Positions 45,177 through 53,945 of a stretch of 64,000 nt of DNA are shown here, piece by piece. Below the pieces are notes generated by a model. The model searched no databases. It worked only from the letters and a program-made list of their open reading frames with translations, and was not told the origin of the DNA. The DNA is from Geitlerinema sp. S16 (GTDB lineage: Bacteria > Cyanobacteriota > Cyanobacteriia > Cyanobacteriales > Geitlerinemataceae), in assembly GCA_011390275.1 (NCBI GenBank), contig JAABST010000013.1, forward strand, positions 1 to 64,000, written 5' to 3'. Both the position numbers and the translations under genes were made by a program. Positions within the stretch are counted from its first letter, which is position 1. Every line of letters begins with the position of its first letter.

Positions 45177-47756
45177 CTAGGTCAAGATCGATCCGCCCAT
45201 CAGCGTCAAAAATCGCGTTTCAACTTCCTGAGCCAAGAGCGGCGATCGCGCCAACTCTGGATCGGCCTCGATCGTCCGTTCCGCCATCGTTCGCGCCAAA
45301 ATCAACGCCTCGCGATCGTCCACCAAACTCGCCAGCGCAAAATCCGGTAAACCCGACTGCCGCGTCCCCAACACCTCACCCGGCCCCCGTAACTGCATGT
45401 CCATTTCCGCCAAATAAAACCCATCCTGCGACTCCTCCATCACCTTCAGCCGTTGCTGGGCATCATCCGACGCCTTCGGCTTCGTCATCAGCAAACAAAA
45501 TGACTTGTCCGCGCCCCGCCCAACCCGTCCGCGTAACTGGTGGAGCTGCGACAGACCAAAGCGTTCGGCATGTTCGATCAGCATCACCGACGCATTCGGC
45601 ACGTCTACCCCCACCTCGATCACCGTCGTTGACACCAAAATCTGCGTCGCATTCGTCCGAAACGCCTCGATCGCCGCGTCCTTTTCCGCCGAACTCATGC
45701 GCCCATGAAGTAACCCAAGCTGAAAGTCTGGGAACACCTGCTGGAGCCGATCGTGTTCTTCGATCGCCGATCGTAAGTCCAGCTTTTCCGACTCCTCCAC
45801 CAGTGGTAATACCACATAGGTCTGGCGTCCCTGCGCCACCTCCCGACGAATCAGCTCGTAGGCTTGCTGCCGTTCCTTCGCCGTTAACACCGTGGTTTGG
45901 ATCGGCTTACGACCCGGTGGTAACTCATCGATCTGGCTCACATCTAGATCGCCGTGCAGCGTTAACGCCAGGGTGCGCGGAATCGGCGTCGCCGTCATCG
46001 ACAGCACATGACAGACGCCGTTTTCGCCCTTATTTTGCAGCTTTGCCCGCTGCTGCACACCAAAGCGGTGTTGCTCATCGATCACGCTTAAACCGAGACG
46101 GTGAAATTTGACTTTATCTTGGATCAGCGCGTGGGTTCCCACCAGGACGGGCAATTCGCCGGTTTCGAGCTGGCGGTGGAGCGATCGGCGTTTCGCCGTC
46201 CCCACCGACCCCGTCAGCAACTCCACCGGTAAATTAAGCTGAGTCAGCCAATCCGCGAGCTTGCGGTAGTGTTGTTCCGCCAGAACTTCCGTCGGCGCCA
46301 TCAACGCCGCCTGATAGCCAGACTGGATCGCCGCTAAAATTGCCACCACCGCCACCACCGTTTTACCCGCTCCCACATCACCCTGCACCAGACGATTCAT
46401 CGGCGACGGTTTGGTTAAATCGGCCAGGATTTCATCAATCACGCGCTGTTGTGCCTTCGTCATGCTGAAGGGCAACAGCGCATAAAACCGCTCAATCAGC
46501 TCGCCGCGCGTGGTGAGTACCGCCGATCGCGCCATCACCTGCCCCGCTTGTTCTGCCTGACCCCGACGCAGCTCCTGACGCCGCTTCAGCAAGCCTAACT
46601 GTAAATAGAAAAACTCATCGAACACCAGCCGTTTGCGGGCGCGGCTGAGGGCTTCGCGATCGTCAGGGAAGTGGATTTGGGCGATCGCGGTCGGTAACTC
46701 GATCAGGTCGCACTCGTGACGCAATTCCACCGGTAGCGGATCGCGCAAGCTTGCCGCTGTGGGCAACACCGCCGCGATCGTCCGCCGCACCAAATCTGCC
46801 CCCACGCCCTCGGTCAGCGGATACACCGGCAACAGCCGCCCGATGTGCATCGACTCGATTTCGCCGTAGGCATCGTCGAGCAATTCCAGCTCTGGCGAAT
46901 CCAGCGTTAGGCCATATTTATTCCCTTTAACAATACCCGAAGCCGCTACGATCGCGCCTTTGGGATACTTCGATCGTTGGGCGTATTGCCATTTTGTAGA
47001 ATAGCGATGTCCGGCATAAAACCGGCTTAGTTTTAACTTGCCAGTTTCGTCACTAATCGTCATTTGCATAACGGTTAGGCTGCGGTTTTTACTACTATCA
47101 AAAAAGCCGAATCGGTCAACCCGGCCAATAATCGTCACGGTGTCGCCGACGTGGAGATCTTTGATTTTGACCTGGCGAGCGTAGTCGATGTGGTCGCGGG
47201 GAAAGTAGTAGAGCAGGTCGCGGACGACGTGGAGGCCGAGGCGGGCGAGCCGATCGCGATTATGAGGCCCGACGCCTTTGATATACGTAAGTTCGTCGTT
47301 GAGTGGGTAGGTTTTGGTGTCGTTGGGGGCGACGGATTTGGCGCGGACAGCTTTGCCTGGTTTTTCCCCTTCATCGCTATAAATGCCGCCATTTTCGCCG
47401 GTTTGGCTGGCCTGCTGTTTTTTGCGTTCTAGCTCTCGCTGTTTTGCCCAATAGCCGTCAACTTGGCGCTGGGATTGAAGTATCGTTCGGCGGGCGTCGG
47501 CGACGAGCTGTTGGCGTTTGGCGGTGGTGAGGCTGTCGTAGTTGTGGAAGCGATCGGCGAGGGTGTGCCAGCGATCGCGATCGTGGTCAGTGAGTCCTGC
47601 GGCGGGTTCGGCGAAGCAGCTCGCGAGGAAGGCGTTAAAGCGTGACGATCGACCCATCAGGTTGCCGAAGCCGGTTTCGGCTTCGATGCTGAGGGCTTTT
47701 TGCCAGCGTGGCCAGTCGGGTTGGGGGGTTGGGTCGGGGGTGGCGCGATCGGTCAC
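45177..47756 (-). CDS. recG: ATP-dependent DNA helicase RecG
   Basis: An 859-residue superfamily 2 helicase that reverses stalled replication forks and branch-migrates Holliday junctions. An N-terminal extension of about 150 residues, usual in cyanobacteria and plant RecG, precedes the wedge/OB domain (about 200-300, YYFPRDHIDYARQVKI, VTIIGRVDRFG). Helicase motifs follow: Walker A GDVGAGKTVVAV (about 458-469), the family-specific DEQHRFGVQQR (about 558-568), SMTATPIPRTL, and the C-terminal lobe with QILVSTTVIEVGVDVPNA and QLHQLRGRVGRG. The start is a GTG at 47756. It is convergent with the pseudokinase gene, ten bases apart. Confidence 0.95.
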   Translation of the reverse strand: MTDRATPDPTPQPDWPRWQKALSIEAETGFGNLMGRSSRFNAFLASCFAEPAAGLTDHDRDRWHTLADRFHNYDSLTTAKRQQLVADARRTILQSQRQVDGYWAKQRELERKKQQASQTGENGGIYSDEGEKPGKAVRAKSVAPNDTKTYPLNDELTYIKGVGPHNRDRLARLGLHVVRDLLYYFPRDHIDYARQVKIKDLHVGDTVTIIGRVDRFGFFDSSKNRSLTVMQMTISDETGKLKLSRFYAGHRYSTKWQYAQRSKYPKGAIVAASGIVKGNKYGLTLDSPELELLDDAYGEIESMHIGRLLPVYPLTEGVGADLVRRTIAAVLPTAASLRDPLPVELRHECDLIELPTAIAQIHFPDDREALSRARKRLVFDEFFYLQLGLLKRRQELRRGQAEQAGQVMARSAVLTTRGELIERFYALLPFSMTKAQQRVIDEILADLTKPSPMNRLVQGDVGAGKTVVAVVAILAAIQSGYQAALMAPTEVLAEQHYRKLADWLTQLNLPVELLTGSVGTAKRRSLHRQLETGELPVLVGTHALIQDKVKFHRLGLSVIDEQHRFGVQQRAKLQNKGENGVCHVLSMTATPIPRTLALTLHGDLDVSQIDELPPGRKPIQTTVLTAKERQQAYELIRREVAQGRQTYVVLPLVEESEKLDLRSAIEEHDRLQQVFPDFQLGLLHGRMSSAEKDAAIEAFRTNATQILVSTTVIEVGVDVPNASVMLIEHAERFGLSQLHQLRGRVGRGADKSFCLLMTKPKASDDAQQRLKVMEESQDGFYLAEMDMQLRGPGEVLGTRQSGLPDFALASLVDDREALILARTMAERTIEADPELARSPLLAQEVETRFLTLMGGSILT

Positions 47757-48141
47757 GGGGATCGGAACGGTGTGGGGCTACTAGCCATCATAAGTGTCAT
47801 CGTCAAGTCGATCACCACTCGGTGGATGCCAGCCAGCCAAAATCCAAAACCGCCTTGCGTTCACGATCCAGCCGTCATTGTGGCGATCGTCGTTGACGTC
47901 TAGGCGATCGCATGTCACTCGTCCCCTTGCTGTCCGACCATAAATTCGTAAGCTATCCGCTGACCAACAAAAAAGCTCATTCCAAAATTCGCACCTTGGA
48001 TTGAATAGCTGGATTTTGGATTATTACGCATTCTCTAGATTCGATAATTAATATTTTTAGCGTGAATATAGAGTGAAAGGAGATTGTCTATCTTTATTTT
48101 TTGGACAGAGAAAAATCATCAAAAATACCTTCTCAGAGCTG
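47757..48141. other. Spacer of about 385 bp upstream of recG
   Basis: From about 48000 the sequence becomes strongly AT-rich. No gene, RNA or inverted repeat of note was seen; the recG promoter should lie here. Confidence 0.4.
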
Positions 48142-48285
48142 TTATTTAATAAATAAGTTATAGACAATACCAATGAGTGCCAGAACTAACAGTATGTGAA
48201 TTAATCCACCACCAATACTAAGAGAAAATCCGAGTAGCCAGAGTATAATAAGTACACCAACAACAGCCCAAATGAGACTAAACAT
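48142..48285 (-). CDS. Small lmo0937-type membrane protein (47 residues)
   Basis: A short gene that is easily missed. From the ATG at 48285 it encodes MFSLIWAVVGVLIILWLLGF, then SLSIGGGLIHILLVLALIGI and a short tail VYNLFIK. Two hydrophobic helices are separated by a GGGLIH turn, the pattern of the small lmo0937/DUF5670-type membrane proteins found next to stress genes in many bacteria. AGGAATC lies about ten bases upstream as a ribosome-binding site. The csbD-like gene ends about 100 bp upstream on the same strand, which fits a general-stress pair. Function is unknown. Confidence 0.75.
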   Translation of the reverse strand: MFSLIWAVVGVLIILWLLGFSLSIGGGLIHILLVLALIGIVYNLFIK

Positions 48286-48383
48286 CTGTTTGATTCCTAT
48301 TCGATTAAAGCATTAATTTCAAACTTGTATGAATGGCGACCAATCTCATAACGTATGGATTGATCGCCATAAAGTTTGACTAA

Positions 48384-48566
48384 TTAATCAACCGCTTTTT
48401 TAACTTCATCCTTTGCGTCTTCAACAGTATGCTGAATCTCGGCTTGCGCCTGCTTACGCTTTCCTTCTGCCTGATCCTTTGGATCACCAGAAAGATTGCC
48501 AAGACTTTCCTGTGTTTTCCCTTCAATATCTTTGGCTGTTGCCTTGGCTCGATCTTTTAAACCCAT
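48384..48566 (-). CDS. CsbD-family stress protein
   Basis: A 60-residue, highly charged, probably disordered helical protein: MGLKDRAKATAKDIEGKTQE, SLGNLSGDPKDQAEGKRKQA, then a Lys/Glu-rich tail. It matches the CsbD-like family, general-stress proteins of unknown mechanism (sigma-B controlled in Bacillus). A strong AAGGAGAT site lies six bases before the ATG. It is followed on the same strand by the small membrane protein gene. The long AT-rich region upstream is likely to carry its promoter. Confidence 0.88.
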   Translation of the reverse strand: MGLKDRAKATAKDIEGKTQESLGNLSGDPKDQAEGKRKQAQAEIQHTVEDAKDEVKKAVD

Positions 48567-49372
48567 GACTATCTCCTTGCATAACTTACAAAGTTATGAA
48601 TAAAAAACTCGACATCAAATTAAACTTTGATATTCTCACTATAGCCGATATTTTATTAATGGACTCTACTATTGGGCAATCAACAGAAATAATTTATAAT
48701 TCCAAAATCTCCATATTTAGTATGCAATAATAAGTGATCATTTAGCCTAATTGACAGGCAAGACCTGAGATTAAAGTGGCTCAAAACACTGCTATGTAAG
48801 GATTTCATTAGTATAAGAGCAAAAATCAAAGATGGCCTTAACCCAACTTAGGGTCAATAAATTTTGTCTTTGTACTGAGACAGCAGTGATACAAGGTCTA
48901 GTTTGTCGCGGGTGGTATTGGTGGATTAAAATAGGTTGAGTTGAGTCAGTCAAGTGACTATTTGCCATCTCAGAAGGCTTCCTATCTTCAGAGTGAGAAC
49001 TTTTGCTAGAAGACTCTTTGTACCGAAAGTCCATAGATTTTAGCAGGCAGTTTCAGTAGTATGATTGACGATCGCGCAGCATTTAGGCGATTGAAAATAT
49101 AGGCTACAGCCTTGCTTCTCCCGCTAGAGTATCGTCAATTAAACGTTCCAGTTTCGCTCTTGGCAAGGGTTTAAGACTCTCGCTGTTTTACTAGATTCGG
49201 CACTAAATTGTGTATTCTCAACAAGGATTTCACAACTAAGTTAGACGGCACTCTCGAAGAACATTACAGCCGTTTAAAAAAATCAACCCTGATCAAAAAA
49301 AATTGATCGCCCTGATATCCAGCTTGTATCTCTGATTTTTGTTCGTTCACCTCCTCTACGGGGAGACATATC
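48567..49372. other. AT-rich spacer of about 800 bp
   Basis: It separates the csbD-like gene from the amylase and is the longest non-coding stretch in the window. Open frames at 48792-49034 (-) and 48832-48939 (+) overlap on opposite strands; neither has a convincing ribosome-binding site. The rest should hold the divergent promoters. No tRNA or known small-RNA consensus was recognised. Confidence 0.45.
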
Positions 49373-50851
49373 ATGTCCGATAACAATCACGTGATGATGC
49401 AGTATTTCCACTGGTATACACCGAGCGACGGTAGCCTGTGGAAGCAAGTCGAGGAGAAAGCAGAGGAACTCGCCGCTGTCGGGATTTCTGCTCTCTGGCT
49501 ACCTCCGGCTTACAAAGGAAACAGCGGCGGTTTGGACATGGGGTACGGTGTTTACGACCTTTTTGACTTAGGCGAATTCGACCAAAAAGGATCGGTACGT
49601 ACGAAGTACGGCACGAAAGATGAGTACATCCGCGCGATCGAGATCGCCCATGAATTCGGCATCAATATCTACGCCGATGTCGTGTTTAATCACAAAATGG
49701 GCGCTGATCAGGCGGAAGATGTCGAAGCCACGCCGATGAGCATGAACGATCGCTATCAATCCCTCGGCGATCGACAAACCATCCAAGCCTGGACGAATTT
49801 CACATTTCCTGGCCGCAAGGGTAAATATTCGACGCTGGAATGGCACTGGTGGCATTTCAGCGCCATAGATTACAACTCTTATGACGATCAGCCGGATACC
49901 ATTTACCTGTTTCAAGACAAATCCTTCAATGACAACGTCGATTTAGAGCACGGCAACTACGACTACCTCATGGGCTGCGATATTGATATTCAACATCCCG
50001 AAGTGCAGGGAGAATTGAAATACTGGGGTGAGTGGTATTACGACACAACGAAAATCGACGGGTTTCGATTCGATGCGGTCAAACACGTGTCAGGGAACTT
50101 CTTTGCGGAATGGCTCGAACACATGCGCTATCACGCCAAAGCCGACCTGTTTGCCGTGGGCGAATATTGGTCTTACGAAATCGAGGCACTCCACAATTTT
50201 GTGACGTTAACTCAGGGGAAAGTCAGTCTTTTTGATGTGCCGCTCCAACGGAATTTTCACCTTGCCAGCCAACAAAGTGAAAATTACGACCTCAGCCAAA
50301 TTTTTGAGGGAACCCTCACCCAAGGCCAATCAACCCTCGCCGTCACCTTTGTGGGAAATCAAGACACTCAACCGCTCCAGTCCTTGGAGTCTGTGGTCGA
50401 GTCGTGGTTTAAGCCCCTAGCCTACGCGCTGATTTTGCTGCGTGAAGCGGGCTACCCCTGTATTTTCTATCCTGACTATTACGGCGCTCACTACAAGGAC
50501 TACGGCAAGGATGGGAACGAGTACGAAATCTGGATGGACAGCTATCAGTGGCTGCTCGATAAGTTTCTCTTCGTCCGCAAAACCTATGCCTACGGCGATC
50601 AGTACGACTATTTCGACCATCCCAATACGATCGGCTGGACGCGCCTCGGCACGGAAGAATGTCCCGGCGGGATCGCCGTCGTACTCAGCAATAGCGGCGA
50701 CGGCTGGAAGTCAATGGAGACGGGATCGCCCAAAACGACCTACACCGACATCACCGAACACATTAAGGAGACAATTACCACCGACGATCGCGGCTGGGCG
50801 GAATTCCGCTGTAATGGCGGGTCGGTTTCGGTGTGGGTTCCGCAAGGCTGA
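49373..50851 (+). CDS. amyA: Cytoplasmic alpha-amylase, GH13 subfamily 5 type, with altered region IV
   Basis: A 492-residue glycoside hydrolase with no signal peptide, so it probably acts on intracellular glycogen or maltodextrins. GGGGAGA lies seven bases before the ATG. Conserved regions visible: DVVFNHK (region I), GFRFDAVKH with the nucleophile Asp (region II, about residue 232), AVGEYW with the acid/base Glu (region III, about 262), and region IV as TFVGNQDTQPLQ where relatives have FVDNHDTQP or VANHDTQP. The transition-state His is thus a Gln (CAA), while the following catalytic Asp is kept. WFKPLAYALILLREAGYPCIFYPDYYGAHY is typical of GH13_5. The gene is monocistronic. Confidence 0.9.
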   Translation: MSDNNHVMMQYFHWYTPSDGSLWKQVEEKAEELAAVGISALWLPPAYKGNSGGLDMGYGVYDLFDLGEFDQKGSVRTKYGTKDEYIRAIEIAHEFGINIYADVVFNHKMGADQAEDVEATPMSMNDRYQSLGDRQTIQAWTNFTFPGRKGKYSTLEWHWWHFSAIDYNSYDDQPDTIYLFQDKSFNDNVDLEHGNYDYLMGCDIDIQHPEVQGELKYWGEWYYDTTKIDGFRFDAVKHVSGNFFAEWLEHMRYHAKADLFAVGEYWSYEIEALHNFVTLTQGKVSLFDVPLQRNFHLASQQSENYDLSQIFEGTLTQGQSTLAVTFVGNQDTQPLQSLESVVESWFKPLAYALILLREAGYPCIFYPDYYGAHYKDYGKDGNEYEIWMDSYQWLLDKFLFVRKTYAYGDQYDYFDHPNTIGWTRLGTEECPGGIAVVLSNSGDGWKSMETGSPKTTYTDITEHIKETITTDDRGWAEFRCNGGSVSVWVPQG

Positions 50852-50898
50852 GTCCGAAACGCACTACATCAATCTAAAGCGACGATCGAGCATCGAAC

Positions 50899-53706
50899 TC
50901 ATCCCCGAGTCTGAGCCACCTCGCACGGCTTCGGCAGAGCAGGAACCGACGATCCCTGCACCACGAGTTCGACCCCATTCGATCCCAAATTCCAGGCCGT
51001 CGCCTCGATCGCCTCCACGGTCTCCACCGACGACACCAGAGGCTGACCACCTGAGCGCGTGACGGAAGCATTCGAGGCGATCGGCTCCACCAGTGGAAAC
51101 GTGACCCCAAAGGGCTGATCGGGAGCGGTCGGAGGCGCATCTTGCGACGCAAACACAAACCGATTTCCCCGTTGCACCGCCGCACACCGATCGACGATCG
51201 AGGGCGGCAAGGCAAAATCGGCGGAGAGACTCAAGAGTCCCGCGCTCACCGTATCGACCTCAGGCGTCGTCAACTGCACAACGCCGCGAAACTGCGAACC
51301 CAGAGCAGATGTGGCGGTAATGTCGCTCTCCGGCGTCAGAAACAGACGAAATTCTGTGCCAAAAATGCCCTCAGCAGCGATCGCCACCCGTCCCCCAAAA
51401 CCAAACAGGGCATTTGCAGTAATGTCGCTGTTTTCCAGCGCGGTCAGGGTATCGGTGGCAATGGTGATGTTGCCACCATTGGTGGATAGAGAATCGGTGG
51501 CGATCGTGGCTTGGTCGCGCAGGCGTAAGTCGCGATGGTTGAGGATAATGTTTCCACCAGCTCCAATCTGGCTAGAGGCGACGATCGTCGCTCCATCAAG
51601 GGTCAGACGATCGCTATTCAGGATGACGCTGCCCGCATTGCCCAAACCCTCGCCATTGACCTGAATCGTTGCTCCCTGTTGAATCCGCAAATCGGGCGTA
51701 GAGATGTTGATGTTGCCTCCTGACCCCGTGGCGGTCGAGAAATTAACACCACCGGAGTTTGCTGTGATTCTGGAACGCCCTGATGCGGAAGCATGGCCGC
51801 TCAGTTCCACGAGATCACTCGCGGCGATCGTCACTGCACCGCCCTGACCACCCCCTTTGGTGGACGCGGAAATTTCCGCGCCGTTCGCGAGACTTAAACG
51901 CGCGGTGACAATCTCAATACTTCCCGCCGGAGCATCGCTAAATGTATCGCTGGTGATGGCGCTGCTAAACGGATTTAGCTCTGTTCCTTCGGCCAGGATC
52001 TCGATCGACTCTGTTGCCTCAATTCGCACCAGTCCCCCGGCTCCTCCCACGTCTAAAGCCACATCCGTCAGCACCGCACCGCTCTGGGAGACAATTTCCG
52101 CATCCCGTTCAATCCGCAGGCGATCGGTGTAAATCATTGCCGCACCACTCGCACCGGTGGAGCCGATCGTATTTAGCAAAACACCACCGGGTACAAATGC
52201 GCCCACCGGTGTTCCGCTTAACAAAATATCCGCAGCATGGAGCGTCACGTTACCGCCCTGCTGCGGTGTAAAGGTCGTGGAGGCGAGAAAGCTACCGTCT
52301 ATAAGGTTGAGCGTTGGGGTGGTGATATCTAGGTCGCCAATTGCGCCCGAGGAGCCAAACGCACCGATCGTTGAGATACTCGATCCAGATAGATTGATCG
52401 CATCTCGCGCCACGATCGCGATCGGGCCGCCCGCGCCGTCCCCAAAGGTAGATGAGAGCAGGAACGACCCATCGGAGAAATCGATTTGCCCTGCGGCGAT
52501 CGAAACGGAACCCGCATCACCCTGATCTGCCGTACCTGAAAAAATCCCCCCAAAGCGAAGATCTGGGGGGAGCTGGCCGGTCAATGCACCCCCCACATAC
52601 ACCTGTTGCAGCATTTCGTACCCCAGCCCCGAGGCGGTCAGCCGATCGCCGATCTGGAGCTGGATGTCGCCCGCGCGACCGCGCCCGAAGGTCATGCTCG
52701 ACAGCCATGATCCACCCGAAAGGCTGAGATCGTTCGCCACCACGCGCAGCCCTGCGCCATCTTGTTCGCCCAAAGTATCGGCAATCAGTGCCGATCCGGC
52801 GGTCAGCGCGATCTGATCGCCCGACACCACCAGCACGCCACCCCCATCACCCGCTGTACTCACGATCGCGTTTTGTAAATTAATCTCGCCCGTTAGCGCT
52901 CCCTGGAAGTTACCCGCCTCCGCGATTAGGCCAACATCTCCCGATCGTGCCACCAGGGCGATCGTCCCGCCCGGAGCGGATAACTGCGCCTCAGATAGCG
53001 TCAGATTTGCCCCGGCCAAGCGTAGGGTTTCCCCGATCAGGACGGCCATGTCTCCCGAAATGCCTAGCGTTCCGAATTCGCTGAGTCCGAGGCCGATCGG
53101 GGCGGAGACAGTAAGCAATTGACGATCGGGCGGCGTGGTCGATAGCCAGCGGCTGCCATCTTCAAATAATACCGAGTTGGCGGTACTTAAGGTTAAAGAG
53201 CCTGACACATCCACCTGCGCGGTGTCTCCCCAGCGAATTCCGTTGGGATTGAGCAAAAATAGGTTGGCGCTGCTGCGTAGCGTTCCGGCGATCGTGCTGC
53301 TGTTAGAACCCGTGACGCGAGCAAACACGTTGGCCACGTCAGGCACAGTCTCAAAGTTGGCGCTGGTGTCGGGCGCGATGTTGAACTCGATAAAGCTATG
53401 AAACAGGTTCGAGCCGCGTTGTGTCCCCCCAGTGATCGATAGGGTTGAGGCATTGCCCGAACCGGGAACGATCGTCGAGGCGTCGGGTAAGCTCGCATCT
53501 GGCACAATTTGCCCGTGGGCGGGGACGCGAATCGCACCTAAAACGACAATCCAGACAAATCCGATACCGGCTGTAAACCCTTGCTTCAGAACGAATTGCA
53601 GGGTGGAATAGGGCGATCGAGCTGGGCGTTTTAATCGAGGCGAAGCGTCTTCTCGGAATGATGTTGTTAACTGACTTACCGGGCGATCAATCCATTGGAA
53701 TTCCAT
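50899..53706 (-). CDS. Filamentous haemagglutinin N-terminal-domain exoprotein (two-partner secretion TpsA-like)
   Basis: A 935-residue secreted protein. After a charged N-terminus and hydrophobic signal (GFTAGIGFVWIVVLGAI, about 48-64) comes the TPS domain (about 70-310) with NLFHSFIEFNIAPD and the hallmark LFLLNPNGIRWGD. A long right-handed beta-helix of degenerate repeats follows (motifs such as GDAGSVSIAA, GGNITIATDTL, LSGGSWLSSMTFG) to about residue 830, then a C-terminal region with one cysteine pair (RCAAVQRG and KPCEVAQ). Such proteins are exported across the outer membrane by a TpsB (Omp85-family) partner, which is not in this window. Role is probably adhesion or surface structure. 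It is convergent with the amylase gene. Confidence 0.87.
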   Translation of the reverse strand: MEFQWIDRPVSQLTTSFREDASPRLKRPARSPYSTLQFVLKQGFTAGIGFVWIVVLGAIRVPAHGQIVPDASLPDASTIVPGSGNASTLSITGGTQRGSNLFHSFIEFNIAPDTSANFETVPDVANVFARVTGSNSSTIAGTLRSSANLFLLNPNGIRWGDTAQVDVSGSLTLSTANSVLFEDGSRWLSTTPPDRQLLTVSAPIGLGLSEFGTLGISGDMAVLIGETLRLAGANLTLSEAQLSAPGGTIALVARSGDVGLIAEAGNFQGALTGEINLQNAIVSTAGDGGGVLVVSGDQIALTAGSALIADTLGEQDGAGLRVVANDLSLSGGSWLSSMTFGRGRAGDIQLQIGDRLTASGLGYEMLQQVYVGGALTGQLPPDLRFGGIFSGTADQGDAGSVSIAAGQIDFSDGSFLLSSTFGDGAGGPIAIVARDAINLSGSSISTIGAFGSSGAIGDLDITTPTLNLIDGSFLASTTFTPQQGGNVTLHAADILLSGTPVGAFVPGGVLLNTIGSTGASGAAMIYTDRLRIERDAEIVSQSGAVLTDVALDVGGAGGLVRIEATESIEILAEGTELNPFSSAITSDTFSDAPAGSIEIVTARLSLANGAEISASTKGGGQGGAVTIAASDLVELSGHASASGRSRITANSGGVNFSTATGSGGNINISTPDLRIQQGATIQVNGEGLGNAGSVILNSDRLTLDGATIVASSQIGAGGNIILNHRDLRLRDQATIATDSLSTNGGNITIATDTLTALENSDITANALFGFGGRVAIAAEGIFGTEFRLFLTPESDITATSALGSQFRGVVQLTTPEVDTVSAGLLSLSADFALPPSIVDRCAAVQRGNRFVFASQDAPPTAPDQPFGVTFPLVEPIASNASVTRSGGQPLVSSVETVEAIEATAWNLGSNGVELVVQGSSVPALPKPCEVAQTRG

Positions 53707-53945
53707 AGTTTTTCAACGTAGAAGTATCGATCACCGGATCTGAAATACTTCCATGATAATCATTGAAAATGATGCTTTTTCCTGATTTCAGCGCGGATTG
53801 CGCTCAAGACGGGCTTGGGGTGGGTCACCGATTCAGACGACCGCTATGCCCCACAGAATCAGGATGAGAGCAAAACCAGAGCGAAACCAGAGCGACAACA
53901 CCCGGATACAATGAACCCTGTGGTTCTCAGCCGTGTCCTAAATCT

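Noticed and set aside
45164..46111. Long + strand open frame opposite recG (315 residues)
   Set aside because: It is a Pro/Ser/Arg-rich shadow of the recG coding strand.
48792..49034. 80-residue - strand frame in the AT-rich spacer
   Set aside because: Polar, low-information sequence without a ribosome-binding site; the opposite strand holds an equally weak candidate.
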